Assembly: GCA_003523255.1 (NCBI GenBank)
Contig: DPGH01000012.1
Coordinates: 1-50,612, forward strand
DNA from: Clostridiales bacterium
GTDB lineage: Bacteria > Bacillota > Clostridia > Christensenellales > Borkfalkiaceae
DNA: 50,612 nt
Direction of reading: 5' to 3'
Position numbers and translations under genes: made by a program. Below, piece by piece: positions 1 through 8,999 of this stretch. Under the pieces are notes generated by a model that did not search any database, was not told where the DNA came from, and saw only the letters and a program-made list of their open reading frames with translations. The first letter of the stretch is position 1. Every line of letters begins with the position of its first letter.

Positions 1-15
1 GGGGGGGGGGGGGGG
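1..15. repeat. Homopolymer run of 15 G at the window edge
   Basis: The first 15 bases are all G, after which normal coding sequence begins at once. In the reading frame of the following gene the run would encode five glycines, but no comparable G run occurs elsewhere in the window. A G run at the very end of a sequence is a common artefact of two-colour short-read sequencing and assembly ends. A genuine phase-variable tract is possible but less likely. Confidence 0.7.
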
Positions 16-1566
16 TATGAAGATACCTCACACGCCCACGAGTGGCAAGTAACGTATTCATACGATAGTACGGGACACTGGCAAAAGTGCGAGCACTGTA
101 GTAAGACTACGGAAAAACAAAGCCACGAATTCAGAGAGGGTACCTGTACGGTATGCGGCTACGCAGACAAGGCGCTGCTTCCGCCGCAAAAAGGGTTAAT
201 GAGCAAATACTTCTCAGGCGTAAAAGCGACGTATACCAAAGAAAGTGTAAAGGACTCCGACGGAACGGTTAAAGAATTTAAAAATTTAGTTGACCGCCAG
301 ATAGACGTACTCGCGCAAGATATACTTGCACGTCTTGATTATGTTTATGGACAACATAGAACACAAACCGGTTCATATGTATGGGGATATGCTTTCCCAC
401 TTTATGATTTAACCGGAAATGAAGTAGACAAAATATACAGATATTATAGTGATAGTACTCAAAATGGTCTACCGGCACTTGCAGATAGTTCAAATATGCT
501 TTCACAATTAAGTAAGGAATATTTAGATACTATAAATGAAGGTACTGCTACGTTGGTAGAAGTAGATATTGATGATTTGTCCGATTATCAAAAATCATTG
601 CTGATTAAAGATACTGATAACAATATATTAGCATCTACAGAATTTTTCAATCTAATCGGCGCAAGTTCCGGTCAGAATATGAAAATTGTTAGTAAAGTGG
701 CTGGAAAAAGGTTGGACTCTGACGAATCAAAGAAGTGGTTGGTTACGGATTTAACTTCTGACGCGGCAAAAGAATCGTTAAAACTGATGATTGCGCAAGC
801 ATTGAGCGGTAGAGAAAGCGTAAATTACGAATATTTAACAAGAAAGATAAATACGTTAGGCTACCCCGCTGATTTTAACAAAAAATTAGAGGATATAATC
901 AATAACAAAATAATCGGCGCGGCAAGAATAACCGAAGACAACGGTTATTACGATATACTTAAAAAAGATTATAACGGAATAATCAACGCAACCAACGTTA
1001 AAGCGATAAACAGCGATACAAGTTATACGGAAACAAATTCTCCGCGGCTGTATAAGGGGTATAAGGTAATTATACCCGCACTCGTAAATTCTGCGTTAGA
1101 GAATAAATTTTATGATACGCAAGTATCTCTGTATCCTGAATTTTCAAATACGGCGGTAGATTATACGAGTAACGCTACGGGCTTTAACGAGGCGCACGCT
1201 TATGAAACTTTAACCCTGCTTGCCAAAGAGGGTACACCTTATACTAAACTTGTGGTAAAAATTAAAGGCTTGGATATTAGTAGCGACGTATCTTTGTCAT
1301 GCGAAGCAAAACTCAACAATTCGGTAGTGTATAACAAACGTATAAATTTAACAAACGAAGAGCAAATTTTTGAAATCGATTTATCCGAATTCGGTTCAAG
1401 AAGTTTCGGTGAATATCAAGGTAATAAAATCGCCGATATCAACGATAATATTTTCGTAAATTCCAAAGTTGAAGACTATGACGACAGAAACTACATTAAA
1501 CTTACGTTTACCAACAAAAGCGGCGCTAAATTCACGGTTACTTTTGACGGATATTACGATAAATAA
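1..1566 (+). CDS. Partial surface protein with Cys/His repeat and C-terminal sandwich-like region (5' end missing)
   Basis: The frame is open from base 1 to the TAA at 1564-1566, so the ATG at 199 is internal and the gene runs off the left edge; 521 codons are visible. Bases 16-165 encode a repeat unit with the pattern HxHxW, HWxKCxxC, HxF, CTxCG, a motif common in Firmicute exported proteins and probably metal- or disulfide-linked. Behind it are about 450 residues I do not recognise: a mostly helical, Asn/Asp/Lys-rich section (roughly from 199 to 1000), then a beta-rich stretch to the end. No LPxTG or membrane anchor is present at the C-terminus, so attachment, if any, is N-terminal. Codon use is clearly AT-richer than in the neighbouring genes, consistent with a fast-evolving or acquired gene. 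Surface location is inferred from the repeat type only. Confidence 0.75.
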   Translation, partial: GGGGGYEDTSHAHEWQVTYSYDSTGHWQKCEHCSKTTEKQSHEFREGTCTVCGYADKALLPPQKGLMSKYFSGVKATYTKESVKDSDGTVKEFKNLVDRQIDVLAQDILARLDYVYGQHRTQTGSYVWGYAFPLYDLTGNEVDKIYRYYSDSTQNGLPALADSSNMLSQLSKEYLDTINEGTATLVEVDIDDLSDYQKSLLIKDTDNNILASTEFFNLIGASSGQNMKIVSKVAGKRLDSDESKKWLVTDLTSDAAKESLKLMIAQALSGRESVNYEYLTRKINTLGYPADFNKKLEDIINNKIIGAARITEDNGYYDILKKDYNGIINATNVKAINSDTSYTETNSPRLYKGYKVIIPALVNSALENKFYDTQVSLYPEFSNTAVDYTSNATGFNEAHAYETLTLLAKEGTPYTKLVVKIKGLDISSDVSLSCEAKLNNSVVYNKRINLTNEEQIFEIDLSEFGSRSFGEYQGNKIADINDNIFVNSKVEDYDDRNYIKLTFTNKSGAKFTVTFDGYYDK

Positions 1567-1652
1567 ACAATTCGCTATAATAGCGTTTTAACGCCGACCG
1601 CGTTGCTTTCTAAGTAAAAGCGCGGGCGCGGCAAGCGAACAACGAGACAGAT

Positions 1653-1683
1653 AAAAACGCGACCTTTAACGGGTCGCGTTTTT
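1653..1683 (+). terminator. Intrinsic terminator after the partial surface protein
   Basis: An 8 bp GC-rich stem (1657-1664 with 1672-1679, ACGCGACC/GGTCGCGT) with a 7-base loop is flanked by A and T runs that extend the stem, and ends in a T tract. A weaker 5 bp hairpin followed by TTTT lies at 1573-1589. Together they end the upstream transcript. Confidence 0.85.
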
Positions 1684-1821
1684 ATAATCATTTTTTTACG
1701 GTAATCGAAATTTAAAGTCGTTTTATTGTTAGCGGAGCGCGCAGGGGCAAAAATATAAGGAGATTTAGCCCTAAAAACGCGGCAAAATATCTTTTACGCC
1801 ATAAAAGTTTTAAAAAAGCGA

Positions 1822-1850
1822 TTGACTTATATTCAAAATGATTATATAAT
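1822..1850 (+). promoter_or_regulatory. SigA promoter of the DUF1858 gene
   Basis: TTGACT (1822-1827), a 17-base spacer and TATAAT (1845-1850) form a near-consensus promoter about 45 bases before the ribosome binding site. The 334 bases between the genes at 1566 and 1901 hold only the terminator at 1653 and this promoter; in 1684-1821 I see no convincing open frame or structure. Confidence 0.85.
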
Positions 1851-1900
1851 AGAACGGTAAGTTTAAATAATTGCCGCTTTATAGGCAAAAGGGAGATATT

Positions 1901-2101
1901 ATGGCTAACAAGATTACCGAAAACACCACCATTTTCGACGCGATTCAGATAAACCCCAAAGCGGGTGAAATTCTTATGGCTCACGGCATGCACTGCCTCG
2001 GTTGCGCGCTCGCTCACGGTGAAACCGTAGGTGAAGCGGCTGACGTTCACGGTGCGGACCTTGCCGAAATGCTTAAAGAACTCAACGACGTAAAAGAGTA
2101 A
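1901..2101 (+). CDS. DUF1858-domain small CxxC protein
   Basis: A 66-residue protein covering essentially one DUF1858 domain. It carries the family's CxxC pair (C32 and C35, context HCLGC) followed by an acidic helix (ETVGEAADVHG). Members of the family are often annotated as hybrid-cluster-associated disulfide proteins, but their biochemical role is not settled. A frame extension to a TTG at 1871 exists, but the ATG at 1901 is preferred because AGGGAG (1890-1895) lies at suitable distance and homologues begin with a short MxxxI(T)-type N-terminus. It stands alone behind a strong promoter and is separated from secD by 119 bases with a hairpin. No signal peptide or membrane segment, so cytoplasmic. 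Redox or metal sensing is only a guess. Confidence 0.85.
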   Translation: MANKITENTTIFDAIQINPKAGEILMAHGMHCLGCALAHGETVGEAADVHGADLAEMLKELNDVKE

Positions 2102-2106
2102 ACCTT

Positions 2107-2128
2107 TTATCCCCGTAACTGGGGATAA
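2107..2128 (+). other. Hairpin without T tract after the DUF1858 gene
   Basis: An 8 bp stem (TTATCCCC/GGGGATAA) with a 6-base loop follows the stop codon by five bases. No T run follows, so it is better read as an RNA-stabilising or partial termination hairpin; some transcription may continue into secD, for which I find no clear promoter. Confidence 0.55.
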
Positions 2129-2220
2129 GGGCAAACGTCAGCGCGGCGGCGCGCTTTATAGCCGCTTATTTCAACACGTAACAGGCAGGGGCTTTTTGCG
2201 CCCTTGTCGCGGAGGCAAAC

Positions 2221-3552
2221 ATGAACAAAGGGAAATCGATTACGTTGTTATCGCTGATTTTCGTCGTTATGGCGTGTCTTTTGGCGATGACTTTCGTTCC
2301 TTTTTCCGTCGGTACGAGTAACTTTAACTCCGTCCTCGGCGCAATCGAAACCGATTACGACCTTTCGGGCGGTACCGCTTACGAACTCGAACTTGCGGAA
2401 GACAACACCGAACCCGTCGAAGACATTAACGACGTTATAGATACTTTAAAATTCCGTCTTAACGCTTTGGGGTACGAAAATTTTTCGGTTAAAGCGGTAA
2501 GACCCGCGGGCGAGGAATTTGCAGACTACACCATAAGGATAGAAGTAAAAGCCGCGACCAACGCTTACGGCGAACCCGACCTTACTTCGCTTGACGCGGA
2601 CGTGCAGACGGCGGCAAAGTACGGCGAACTCGAATTTTTCGGGGGGAGCGCGTCTAACCCGTCGGACAAGATTCTCGAAGGCAAAAAAGTAATATCCGGC
2701 GTTTCGGACAGCAGTTATAAAGACGAAAACGGTTCGCTTAAATATTACGTAGCGATAACGTTCACCGACGAGGCGTATAAGTATATATCCGACAAAATGG
2801 GCGAGGGCAGTTTTTACTTTAAGGTAACCCTCGGCGGAGAAACGCTTTCTCCGTTCGACGGCAAAAGCGCGCTTTCGACAAGTTCGTTCGGACAAACCGT
2901 AATGGTAACCACCGGTAGCGAAGCGGCGGCAAAGCAAATGGCGTTGCAGATTTCTTCCGGCGGACTTAAATATAATTACGATACGCCCGTGCGTATAGGC
3001 GCGGTCAACTCTCCGCTCGGCGAAAACGCTAAAACGTTTGCTTTTATCGCGCTCGGCGCGCTCGTGGTAGCGGCTGCCGTCGCGCTTATAATTGCTTATA
3101 AGGGGTTCGGGCTCGTTTCGGCGTTGTCTATGGTACTCTTTGCCGTGATAGAACTTTCTATGCTTATAGCGGTGCCCGGCATTAAACTCTGCATGGGCGG
3201 CGTTATCGGTATGGCTGCCGCGGCTCTCCTTACGGTAGACGGTTTCGTTATAACCGCAAGACGCATTAAAGAAGAATTTACCGGCGGCAAAACCGTTAAG
3301 GCGGCTATGAAAGCGGGCTTTAAACGTTCGCTCGTACCGGTTATAAACTCCGCGGTTATCAGCGCGGTCGTTTCGGTACTGCTTATTCTCTTTACCAAGG
3401 GTCAGATTAAAGGCTTTGCGATAACGTTCGGTATAGGCGCGGTCGTTTCGGCGATATGCACTTTGGTATTTACGAGAATGTTTGCAAGTCTGTTTATGGG
3501 CGCGGTAAGCGATAAAGAAGCCTTTTTCAGTCTTAAAAGGAAGGAGGCGTAA
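2221..3552 (+). CDS. secD: Protein translocase subunit SecD
   Basis: SecD and SecF form the RND-like membrane motor that uses the proton gradient to help SecYEG release exported proteins. This 443-residue protein has an N-terminal membrane helix (about 7-29), a large extracytoplasmic P1-type region (about 45-265) and five closely spaced membrane helices (about 270-430), the usual SecD layout. The conserved DLxGGT element is present as DLSGGT at 47-52, with Ser in place of the usual Lys/Arg. Length fits a single SecD rather than the fused SecDF of Bacilli. GGAGG just upstream supports the ATG at 2221. The ribosome binding site of secF lies inside its last codons, so the two are translationally linked. 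Confidence 0.95.
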   Translation: MNKGKSITLLSLIFVVMACLLAMTFVPFSVGTSNFNSVLGAIETDYDLSGGTAYELELAEDNTEPVEDINDVIDTLKFRLNALGYENFSVKAVRPAGEEFADYTIRIEVKAATNAYGEPDLTSLDADVQTAAKYGELEFFGGSASNPSDKILEGKKVISGVSDSSYKDENGSLKYYVAITFTDEAYKYISDKMGEGSFYFKVTLGGETLSPFDGKSALSTSSFGQTVMVTTGSEAAAKQMALQISSGGLKYNYDTPVRIGAVNSPLGENAKTFAFIALGALVVAAAVALIIAYKGFGLVSALSMVLFAVIELSMLIAVPGIKLCMGGVIGMAAAALLTVDGFVITARRIKEEFTGGKTVKAAMKAGFKRSLVPVINSAVISAVVSVLLILFTKGQIKGFAITFGIGAVVSAICTLVFTRMFASLFMGAVSDKEAFFSLKRKEA

Positions 3553-3554
3553 TT

Positions 3555-4448
3555 ATGAAATTCAGCGTTACGAACAAATTTAAGTTGTGGATAATAATAA
3601 CCTTGGTCGTAATAGTTGCGGGTATGGTTATGCTCGGCGTGTTCGGGCTTAACACCGCGGCGGACTATCGCAACGGTTGCGAAATAAAAGTAAGCGTTGA
3701 CCAGGACGCGGACGACAGCGCGGTAAACCTTAAAAAGTATACCGAAGAGTATTTTGCGGAAAAGGGTGTAAAAACCGTTTCTTACGCGACTCAGACTTCG
3801 CCCGACGGAACTATGTTTATATATAAAATAAACGAAAAACCCGCGTTTACGGGTGCGGAACTTACCGAATTTTTGAACGATAAACTCGGCACTTCCAAAG
3901 CGGTGGCAGAGGCTTTCGTCAGCGAAACGGTTTCTTACGGCGAATTGCAGATATGGCAAACCGCCGTGCCGCTCGCGATTGCCGCGGTAGTGCTTACGCT
4001 TTACGTTATGATATTCGAAAAACCCGCTTCCGCGATTGCTTCGCTTATTGCAAGCGTTATCGCGACCGGTTTGTTTATCGCCGTGGTAAGCCTTGCGAGA
4101 ATACCCGCTTATCCTTTCTTCGGTACGGGGGTCGCGTTTACTTTCGTATTCGCGTTCGTTCTTGCGACGGTTACTTCCAACAGGTTTAAAGAAGAAAGCA
4201 AAAAGCCTTCTAACTCGGGCGCGTCGTTCGGCGAAATCGCCGACCTTGCCGCAAAAGCAAGCCTCGTAAGGTACCTTTTCACCGGGCTCAGCCTGTTGCT
4301 TGCGGGCGTAGTGCTCGGCGTGCTTAAAATCGGCTATCCGTCTTTCGTCGGTCTTATGCTCGTCGCGGCGGACGTATGCGCGGTATTTGCGGCGTTTGTC
4401 TGGACTCCCGTTTTATGGGCGGCTCTGAAAAAAGCAAACGTAAAATAA
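3555..4448 (+). CDS. secF: Protein translocase subunit SecF
   Basis: Partner of SecD in the Sec translocase, 297 residues with one N-terminal membrane helix (about 10-31), a short extracytoplasmic domain (about 35-130) and five C-terminal helices. Start at 3555 is set by AAGGAGG at 3541-3547, within the end of secD; only two bases separate the genes. The usual GIDFTGGT element that follows the first helix is degenerate here (AADYRNGC), so assignment rests on position, topology and the C-terminal helices. A C-terminal KKANVK tail is cytoplasmic. A hairpin terminator follows. SecF identity is well supported by synteny, less by the individual motif. Confidence 0.92.
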   Translation: MKFSVTNKFKLWIIITLVVIVAGMVMLGVFGLNTAADYRNGCEIKVSVDQDADDSAVNLKKYTEEYFAEKGVKTVSYATQTSPDGTMFIYKINEKPAFTGAELTEFLNDKLGTSKAVAEAFVSETVSYGELQIWQTAVPLAIAAVVLTLYVMIFEKPASAIASLIASVIATGLFIAVVSLARIPAYPFFGTGVAFTFVFAFVLATVTSNRFKEESKKPSNSGASFGEIADLAAKASLVRYLFTGLSLLLAGVVLGVLKIGYPSFVGLMLVAADVCAVFAAFVWTPVLWAALKKANVK

Positions 4449-4467
4449 CAAACGATTAAAACTACTT

Positions 4468-4495
4468 TAAGGCGGAAAAACTTTTTTCCGCCTTA
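4468..4495 (+). terminator. Probable terminator after secF
   Basis: A 13 bp A/T- and GC-mixed stem (TAAGGCGGAAAAA with its complement, 4468-4480 and 4483-4495) has a very short loop. The T run lies inside the 3' arm, and only TTGATTT follows, so termination may be partial. Confidence 0.65.
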
Positions 4496-4579
4496 TTGAT
4501 TTAAAAACGCGTTTATCGCGGTTAAAAAGGGCTTTCGCGCGGCTTTTAAGCGCGTTTTAAGGCAAAGGGAATTAAACTA

Positions 4580-6862
4580 ATGAAAATCGAGTACGGCAAA
4601 ACTTTATCCGAACGGGAAAATACGGCGGTCGCTTGCGTTGCGGCGGAAACGGGCTTGCTTTTTGATACCGCTCGGGTTTTGTTTTACCGCGGGATAGACA
4701 CGCCCGAAAAAGCCTTAAAATTTTTAAAACCGAGTAAGCGCAATTTCGCAAATCCGTTTTTGCTTTCCGGCATGAGCGATGCGGTGGAGCGTATAACCTA
4801 TGCCGAAAATCACGGCGAAAGCGTGCTTATTTTCGGCGATTACGACGCGGACGGGGTTTCCGCCACCGCCGTGCTTAAAAACTGTCTTGAAAAATTCGGA
4901 CTTTCGCCGCGATTTACCGTACCCGAGCGCGAAGAGGGTTACGGACTTAATTTAGAAAAAATCAAAAAAATGAACGACGAAAGCCCCGTAAACCTGCTTA
5001 TTACGGTGGACTGCGGCATTTCCGACGCGGAAACCGTAGAAAAAATAAAAGAACTCGGGATAGACGTTATCGTTACCGACCATCACGAGCCGCCCGTCGT
5101 TTTACCCGACTGTGTTTGCATAAACCCCAAAATAGCGGGGCAAAAATACCCGTTTAACGGTTTGTGCGGCGCGGGCGTCGCTTATAAACTCGGTTACGCG
5201 CTGATAGGCGCCGCCGCGGACGAACAACTCGACCTCGTCGCGCTTGCAACAGTTGCGGACAGTATGGACTTAATCGATGAAAACCGCGATATCGTTTTCG
5301 AGGGTCTTAAAATTTTCAATTCGAGCAAAATAAGACCCGCTCTTAAAAATTTGTTGTCCGGCGGCACAAAAAAGATAACCGCCCAAACGCTCGCTTTTCA
5401 AATCGCGCCGCGCGTAAACGCCGGCGGCAGAATGGGCGACGCGCTTTCCGCGATTAAACTTTTCACTTCGACGGACAAAAACGAAATTTTCGATTTGTCG
5501 GTAAAACTTAACGAATACAATATTTCGCGCCAGACGGAGTGCGACGTTTTATATAAAGAAGCGCGGGCAATAATATCCGAAAAGAGATTGTATAACGACC
5601 CCGCCATACTCGTTTACGACGAAAAATGGAAAACGGGTTTTATCGGCATCGTAGCGGCGCGTCTCGTAGAAGATTTTTCGCGCCCGGTTATAGTTTTCGC
5701 GGGGGCGGATGGGTTTTTGAAAGGCTCCGCGCGCAGTTACGGGGACGTAAATATATACGAAGCGATTTCGGCAGCGGCGGAATTCACAAAAGGTTTCGGC
5801 GGGCACGCGCAGGCGGCGGGCGTTTCGGTGGAAAAAGAAAAGTTCGGCGAGTTTAAGGCGCGGGTGTGCGAATACGTTTCCGCCCGCGGGGTAACGGACG
5901 CCGAAAAAACCGAGCGCGTTTGCTGGCGCATAACCGAACCTTTTACCGTTCGCTTTGCAAAAGAACTCGAACTGTTAGAACCGTACGGTTGCGCTAATCC
6001 CAAACCGCTTTTTACCGTACGAACGGAGAGTGCGGACTTTAAGCCGCTTAAAAAAGGTTCTCCGCATTATTCGTTTAAAACGGAGTATATCGAAATTTTA
6101 GACTTTAACGGAGAAAACGACTTGCCCGCGATGACTTTACCCGCCGTTAAAGAGGTTGTTTTCGAGCCTAATTATTCGACGTTTAACGGGCGCGAAAGCG
6201 TAAAGGGGTTTTTCAAATTCGCCGTTATAGGCGAGGCGGGCGAAAAAGCGGACTTGTGCGCGTTCAGGCGGCAGGTTATATCGCTTAAAAACGATTTTTC
6301 TTCCGTCGGCGTTACGGACGAAAAAATAAACGCCGGCTACGGCACGTTGTACGCTGCGTGCGGAGAGGTCGAAAAATCGTTGCTGCCCGAAGGGGTTAAA
6401 TCGTACCGGGCGAATTCTGCCGAGCGTGCCGGCAAAAACTGTCTCGTCGTCGCGCCGGAAAAAGTCGCGGAGGACTATAACCGCGTGGTTTACGTGCATT
6501 TACCGCTCTCTGCGGTATGCACCGAAAAACCCGTTTTCGTCCTTGCGGCGGCAACTCCGCCGAACTTTGCCGCACGGCTCGATTTATCGAGAAGCGCGTT
6601 CGCCGAAGTTTATTCCGAAATGATTTCTCTTTGCGGCACGGAGTTTTGCGATTCGGTAAGGTTATACGAAAAGAGCGGCAAAAACGTTGACGAATACGAA
6701 TTCGTTCTGGCGGCGGAAGTGTTTACCGAACTCGGGTTTTTTTATAACGACCGCGGGATTATGAGAAAAGACCCGCTCGTTAAAAAACCGCTCGAATCAT
6801 CGGTAATATATTCTAAAACGGAAAATTATTTAAGCAAAATTTATCGGGGCGAAAAACGGTGA
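4580..6862 (+). CDS. recJ: Single-stranded-DNA-specific exonuclease RecJ
   Basis: RecJ degrades single-stranded DNA 5' to 3' in recombination and mismatch or base-excision repair. The DHH domain is complete: DYDADG at 87-92 and TDHHEP around 166-171 supply the Mn-binding Asp and His residues, and QIAPRVNAGGRM near 273 is a RecJ signature. The DHHA1 motif GFGGHAQAAG is at 405-414. An OB-type region and a poorly conserved C-terminal part follow, giving 760 residues, longer than the ~570 of E. coli RecJ but normal for Firmicutes. The gene is followed after four bases by rel, so both are cotranscribed. The ATG at 4580 has a weak AAAGGGA ribosome binding site. Cytoplasmic enzyme. Confidence 0.95.
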   Translation: MKIEYGKTLSERENTAVACVAAETGLLFDTARVLFYRGIDTPEKALKFLKPSKRNFANPFLLSGMSDAVERITYAENHGESVLIFGDYDADGVSATAVLKNCLEKFGLSPRFTVPEREEGYGLNLEKIKKMNDESPVNLLITVDCGISDAETVEKIKELGIDVIVTDHHEPPVVLPDCVCINPKIAGQKYPFNGLCGAGVAYKLGYALIGAAADEQLDLVALATVADSMDLIDENRDIVFEGLKIFNSSKIRPALKNLLSGGTKKITAQTLAFQIAPRVNAGGRMGDALSAIKLFTSTDKNEIFDLSVKLNEYNISRQTECDVLYKEARAIISEKRLYNDPAILVYDEKWKTGFIGIVAARLVEDFSRPVIVFAGADGFLKGSARSYGDVNIYEAISAAAEFTKGFGGHAQAAGVSVEKEKFGEFKARVCEYVSARGVTDAEKTERVCWRITEPFTVRFAKELELLEPYGCANPKPLFTVRTESADFKPLKKGSPHYSFKTEYIEILDFNGENDLPAMTLPAVKEVVFEPNYSTFNGRESVKGFFKFAVIGEAGEKADLCAFRRQVISLKNDFSSVGVTDEKINAGYGTLYAACGEVEKSLLPEGVKSYRANSAERAGKNCLVVAPEKVAEDYNRVVYVHLPLSAVCTEKPVFVLAAATPPNFAARLDLSRSAFAEVYSEMISLCGTEFCDSVRLYEKSGKNVDEYEFVLAAEVFTELGFFYNDRGIMRKDPLVKKPLESSVIYSKTENYLSKIYRGEKR

Positions 6863-6866
6863 TAAA

Positions 6867-8999
6867 ATGAACGTTATAGAACGCATCGAAACTTTATATT
6901 CGGGTAAAGACGCGGAACTTTGCATAAAAGCCCACGACTTTGCAAAAAAAGCGCATGAAAACCAAAAGCGCGCTTCGGGTGAAGAGTATTTTATTCACCC
7001 TTGTTTCGTCGCGAACATTTTAATGGATTTGGGGCTTGACGCGGCTACGATTGCGGCGGCGTTTCTCCACGACGTTATCGAGGATACGCCCGTTTCCGAG
7101 GGAGACGTTAAAAAGGAATTCGGCGACGAGGTGTTAGAACTCGTGCTCGGCGTTACCAAACTCGAAAAAATAGAGTTCAATTCGTTTGAAGAGGAACAGG
7201 CGGAAAATTTCAGAAAACTTTTCGTCGCGATGGCAAAAGACATAAGGGTCATCATAATCAAACTCGCGGACAGACTCCACAACATGCGTTCGCTTAATTT
7301 TTTGTCGGTAGAACGTCAGCAAAGAATGGCGCGCGAAACGCTCGAAGTTTACGCGCCGCTCGCTGGCAGGCTCGGCATATCGCAGATTAAATGCGAACTC
7401 GAGGATTTGTGCCTTAAATACCTCGAACCGGAGTTTTACGAATACCTCGTTCAGAATATCGACGAGAGATTGAAAGAGGGAGAAGAGTTCGTTGAAAAAG
7501 TCGTCGGCGAAGTGAACGAGATTTTAAAAGAATCTCACGTTCAGGGCGAAGTTTTCGGCAGGAGAAAGCACCTTTACAGCATTTATAAAAAAATGAAGGA
7601 GCGCGGTAAAACGCTCGATCAGATTTACGACCTTGTGGCGATAAGGGTTATCGTCGGCACGGTGGACGAATGCTACGAAATTTTCGGTAAAATTCACAAT
7701 AAATGGAAGCCCGTTCCCGGCAGGATAAAGGACTACATTGCAACGCCCAAACAAAATATGTACCGTTCGCTTCATACCACGGTAGTAACCAACTTCGGTA
7801 AGTTTTTCGAGATACAGATAAGAACGTACGAGATGAACAGACAAGCCGAATACGGTATAGCGGCGCACTGGAAGTATAAAGAAAACAAAAAAGACGCCGA
7901 CGGGCTCGATACGCGCCTTACCTGGATAAGGGAAGTCATGGAATGGCAGGGCGGCTTAAAAGACAGCCGCGAATTTTTGAGTTCCATAAAAGGCGATATT
8001 TACAGTTCCGAAGTTTTGGTTTTCACCCCCAAGGGGGACGTTATAAGCCTCCCGAAAGACGCAACGCCGCTCGATTTCGCGTATCACATTCATTCCGCGG
8101 TAGGCAACAAATGCGTAGGCGCAAAGGTAAACTCCAAAATAGTGCCGTTAAGTTATACCCTCCAGGTGGGCGATATAGTAGAAATAATTACGTCGCAAAA
8201 CTCCAAAGGTCCGTCCTGGGACTGGCTTAAAATAGTCAAAAGCCCCAGTTCGCGCGTTAAAATTCGTCAGTTTTTCAAACGGGAAATGAAAGACGAAAAC
8301 GTAAAAACCGGCAAGAGTATGTTAGAGGGCGAGGCAAAGCGTAGGGGGTATAATCTTTCGGACTTGCTCACCGACGAGTCGTTTTTGATTTTGTCGGCTA
8401 AAATGTCCTTTAACAACGAAGAAGAAATGTTCGCTTCGATAGGTTACGGTGCGGTATCTGTAGGTCAGGTTCTCGTAAAACTAATCGATTACTATCGTAA
8501 ACGTCAGCCGAAAGAGCCTACGGAACGCTTGCTTCCCGGTAAAACGGGCGAGCAGAGCGGCGTAACGGTTAAGGGTATGCAGGGCATACTCGTGCGCTTT
8601 GCCGGGTGTTGCAACCCCGTCCCCGGCGACGAGATAATAGGTTTTATTTCGCGTGGGCACGGCGTTACCGTACACAGAAAAGATTGCCCCAACCTTAAAA
8701 ACGCCGAGGAGGGCAGGCTGATAGAAGTTTCCTGGACGGACAGGGAAACGAGCCATTACAACGCGGGCATAAAAGTTATAGGCAGGTCTCAAACGGAGAT
8801 ATTGACTTCCGTCGCGGCGGCGGTCGCGTTTTTAGGACTCGAAATAGTTTCCACCAACGGCAGGGTAGACGGCAAAACCAAGCAGGTTATAGTTGACTTT
8901 AATATAAGGCTGAACGGCAAAACCGAACTCGAAAGTCTTATAAACAGAATCCGTCAGGATTCCAAAATAATAGACGTGTTCAGGGTGTCGAACAAATGA
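6867..8999 (+). CDS. relA: Bifunctional (p)ppGpp synthetase/hydrolase Rel
   Basis: Makes (p)ppGpp from ATP and GDP/GTP on amino-acid starvation and hydrolyses it afterwards. The N-terminal HD hydrolase domain is intact (HDVIEDT at 68-74, RLHNMRS further on), and the synthetase domain keeps RIKDYIATPK (from 286) and NMYRSLHT, so both activities are predicted. A TGS domain (about 385-447), a zinc-finger-like CC region (AGCCNPVPGDEI) and a C-terminal ACT domain complete the 710-residue long-RSH layout. In B. subtilis and most Firmicutes an adenine phosphoribosyltransferase gene (apt) lies between recJ and rel; here the two are only four bases apart and apt is absent. The next gene overlaps the stop by four bases. 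Confidence 0.96.
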   Translation: MNVIERIETLYSGKDAELCIKAHDFAKKAHENQKRASGEEYFIHPCFVANILMDLGLDAATIAAAFLHDVIEDTPVSEGDVKKEFGDEVLELVLGVTKLEKIEFNSFEEEQAENFRKLFVAMAKDIRVIIIKLADRLHNMRSLNFLSVERQQRMARETLEVYAPLAGRLGISQIKCELEDLCLKYLEPEFYEYLVQNIDERLKEGEEFVEKVVGEVNEILKESHVQGEVFGRRKHLYSIYKKMKERGKTLDQIYDLVAIRVIVGTVDECYEIFGKIHNKWKPVPGRIKDYIATPKQNMYRSLHTTVVTNFGKFFEIQIRTYEMNRQAEYGIAAHWKYKENKKDADGLDTRLTWIREVMEWQGGLKDSREFLSSIKGDIYSSEVLVFTPKGDVISLPKDATPLDFAYHIHSAVGNKCVGAKVNSKIVPLSYTLQVGDIVEIITSQNSKGPSWDWLKIVKSPSSRVKIRQFFKREMKDENVKTGKSMLEGEAKRRGYNLSDLLTDESFLILSAKMSFNNEEEMFASIGYGAVSVGQVLVKLIDYYRKRQPKEPTERLLPGKTGEQSGVTVKGMQGILVRFAGCCNPVPGDEIIGFISRGHGVTVHRKDCPNLKNAEEGRLIEVSWTDRETSHYNAGIKVIGRSQTEILTSVAAAVAFLGLEIVSTNGRVDGKTKQVIVDFNIRLNGKTELESLINRIRQDSKIIDVFRVSNK

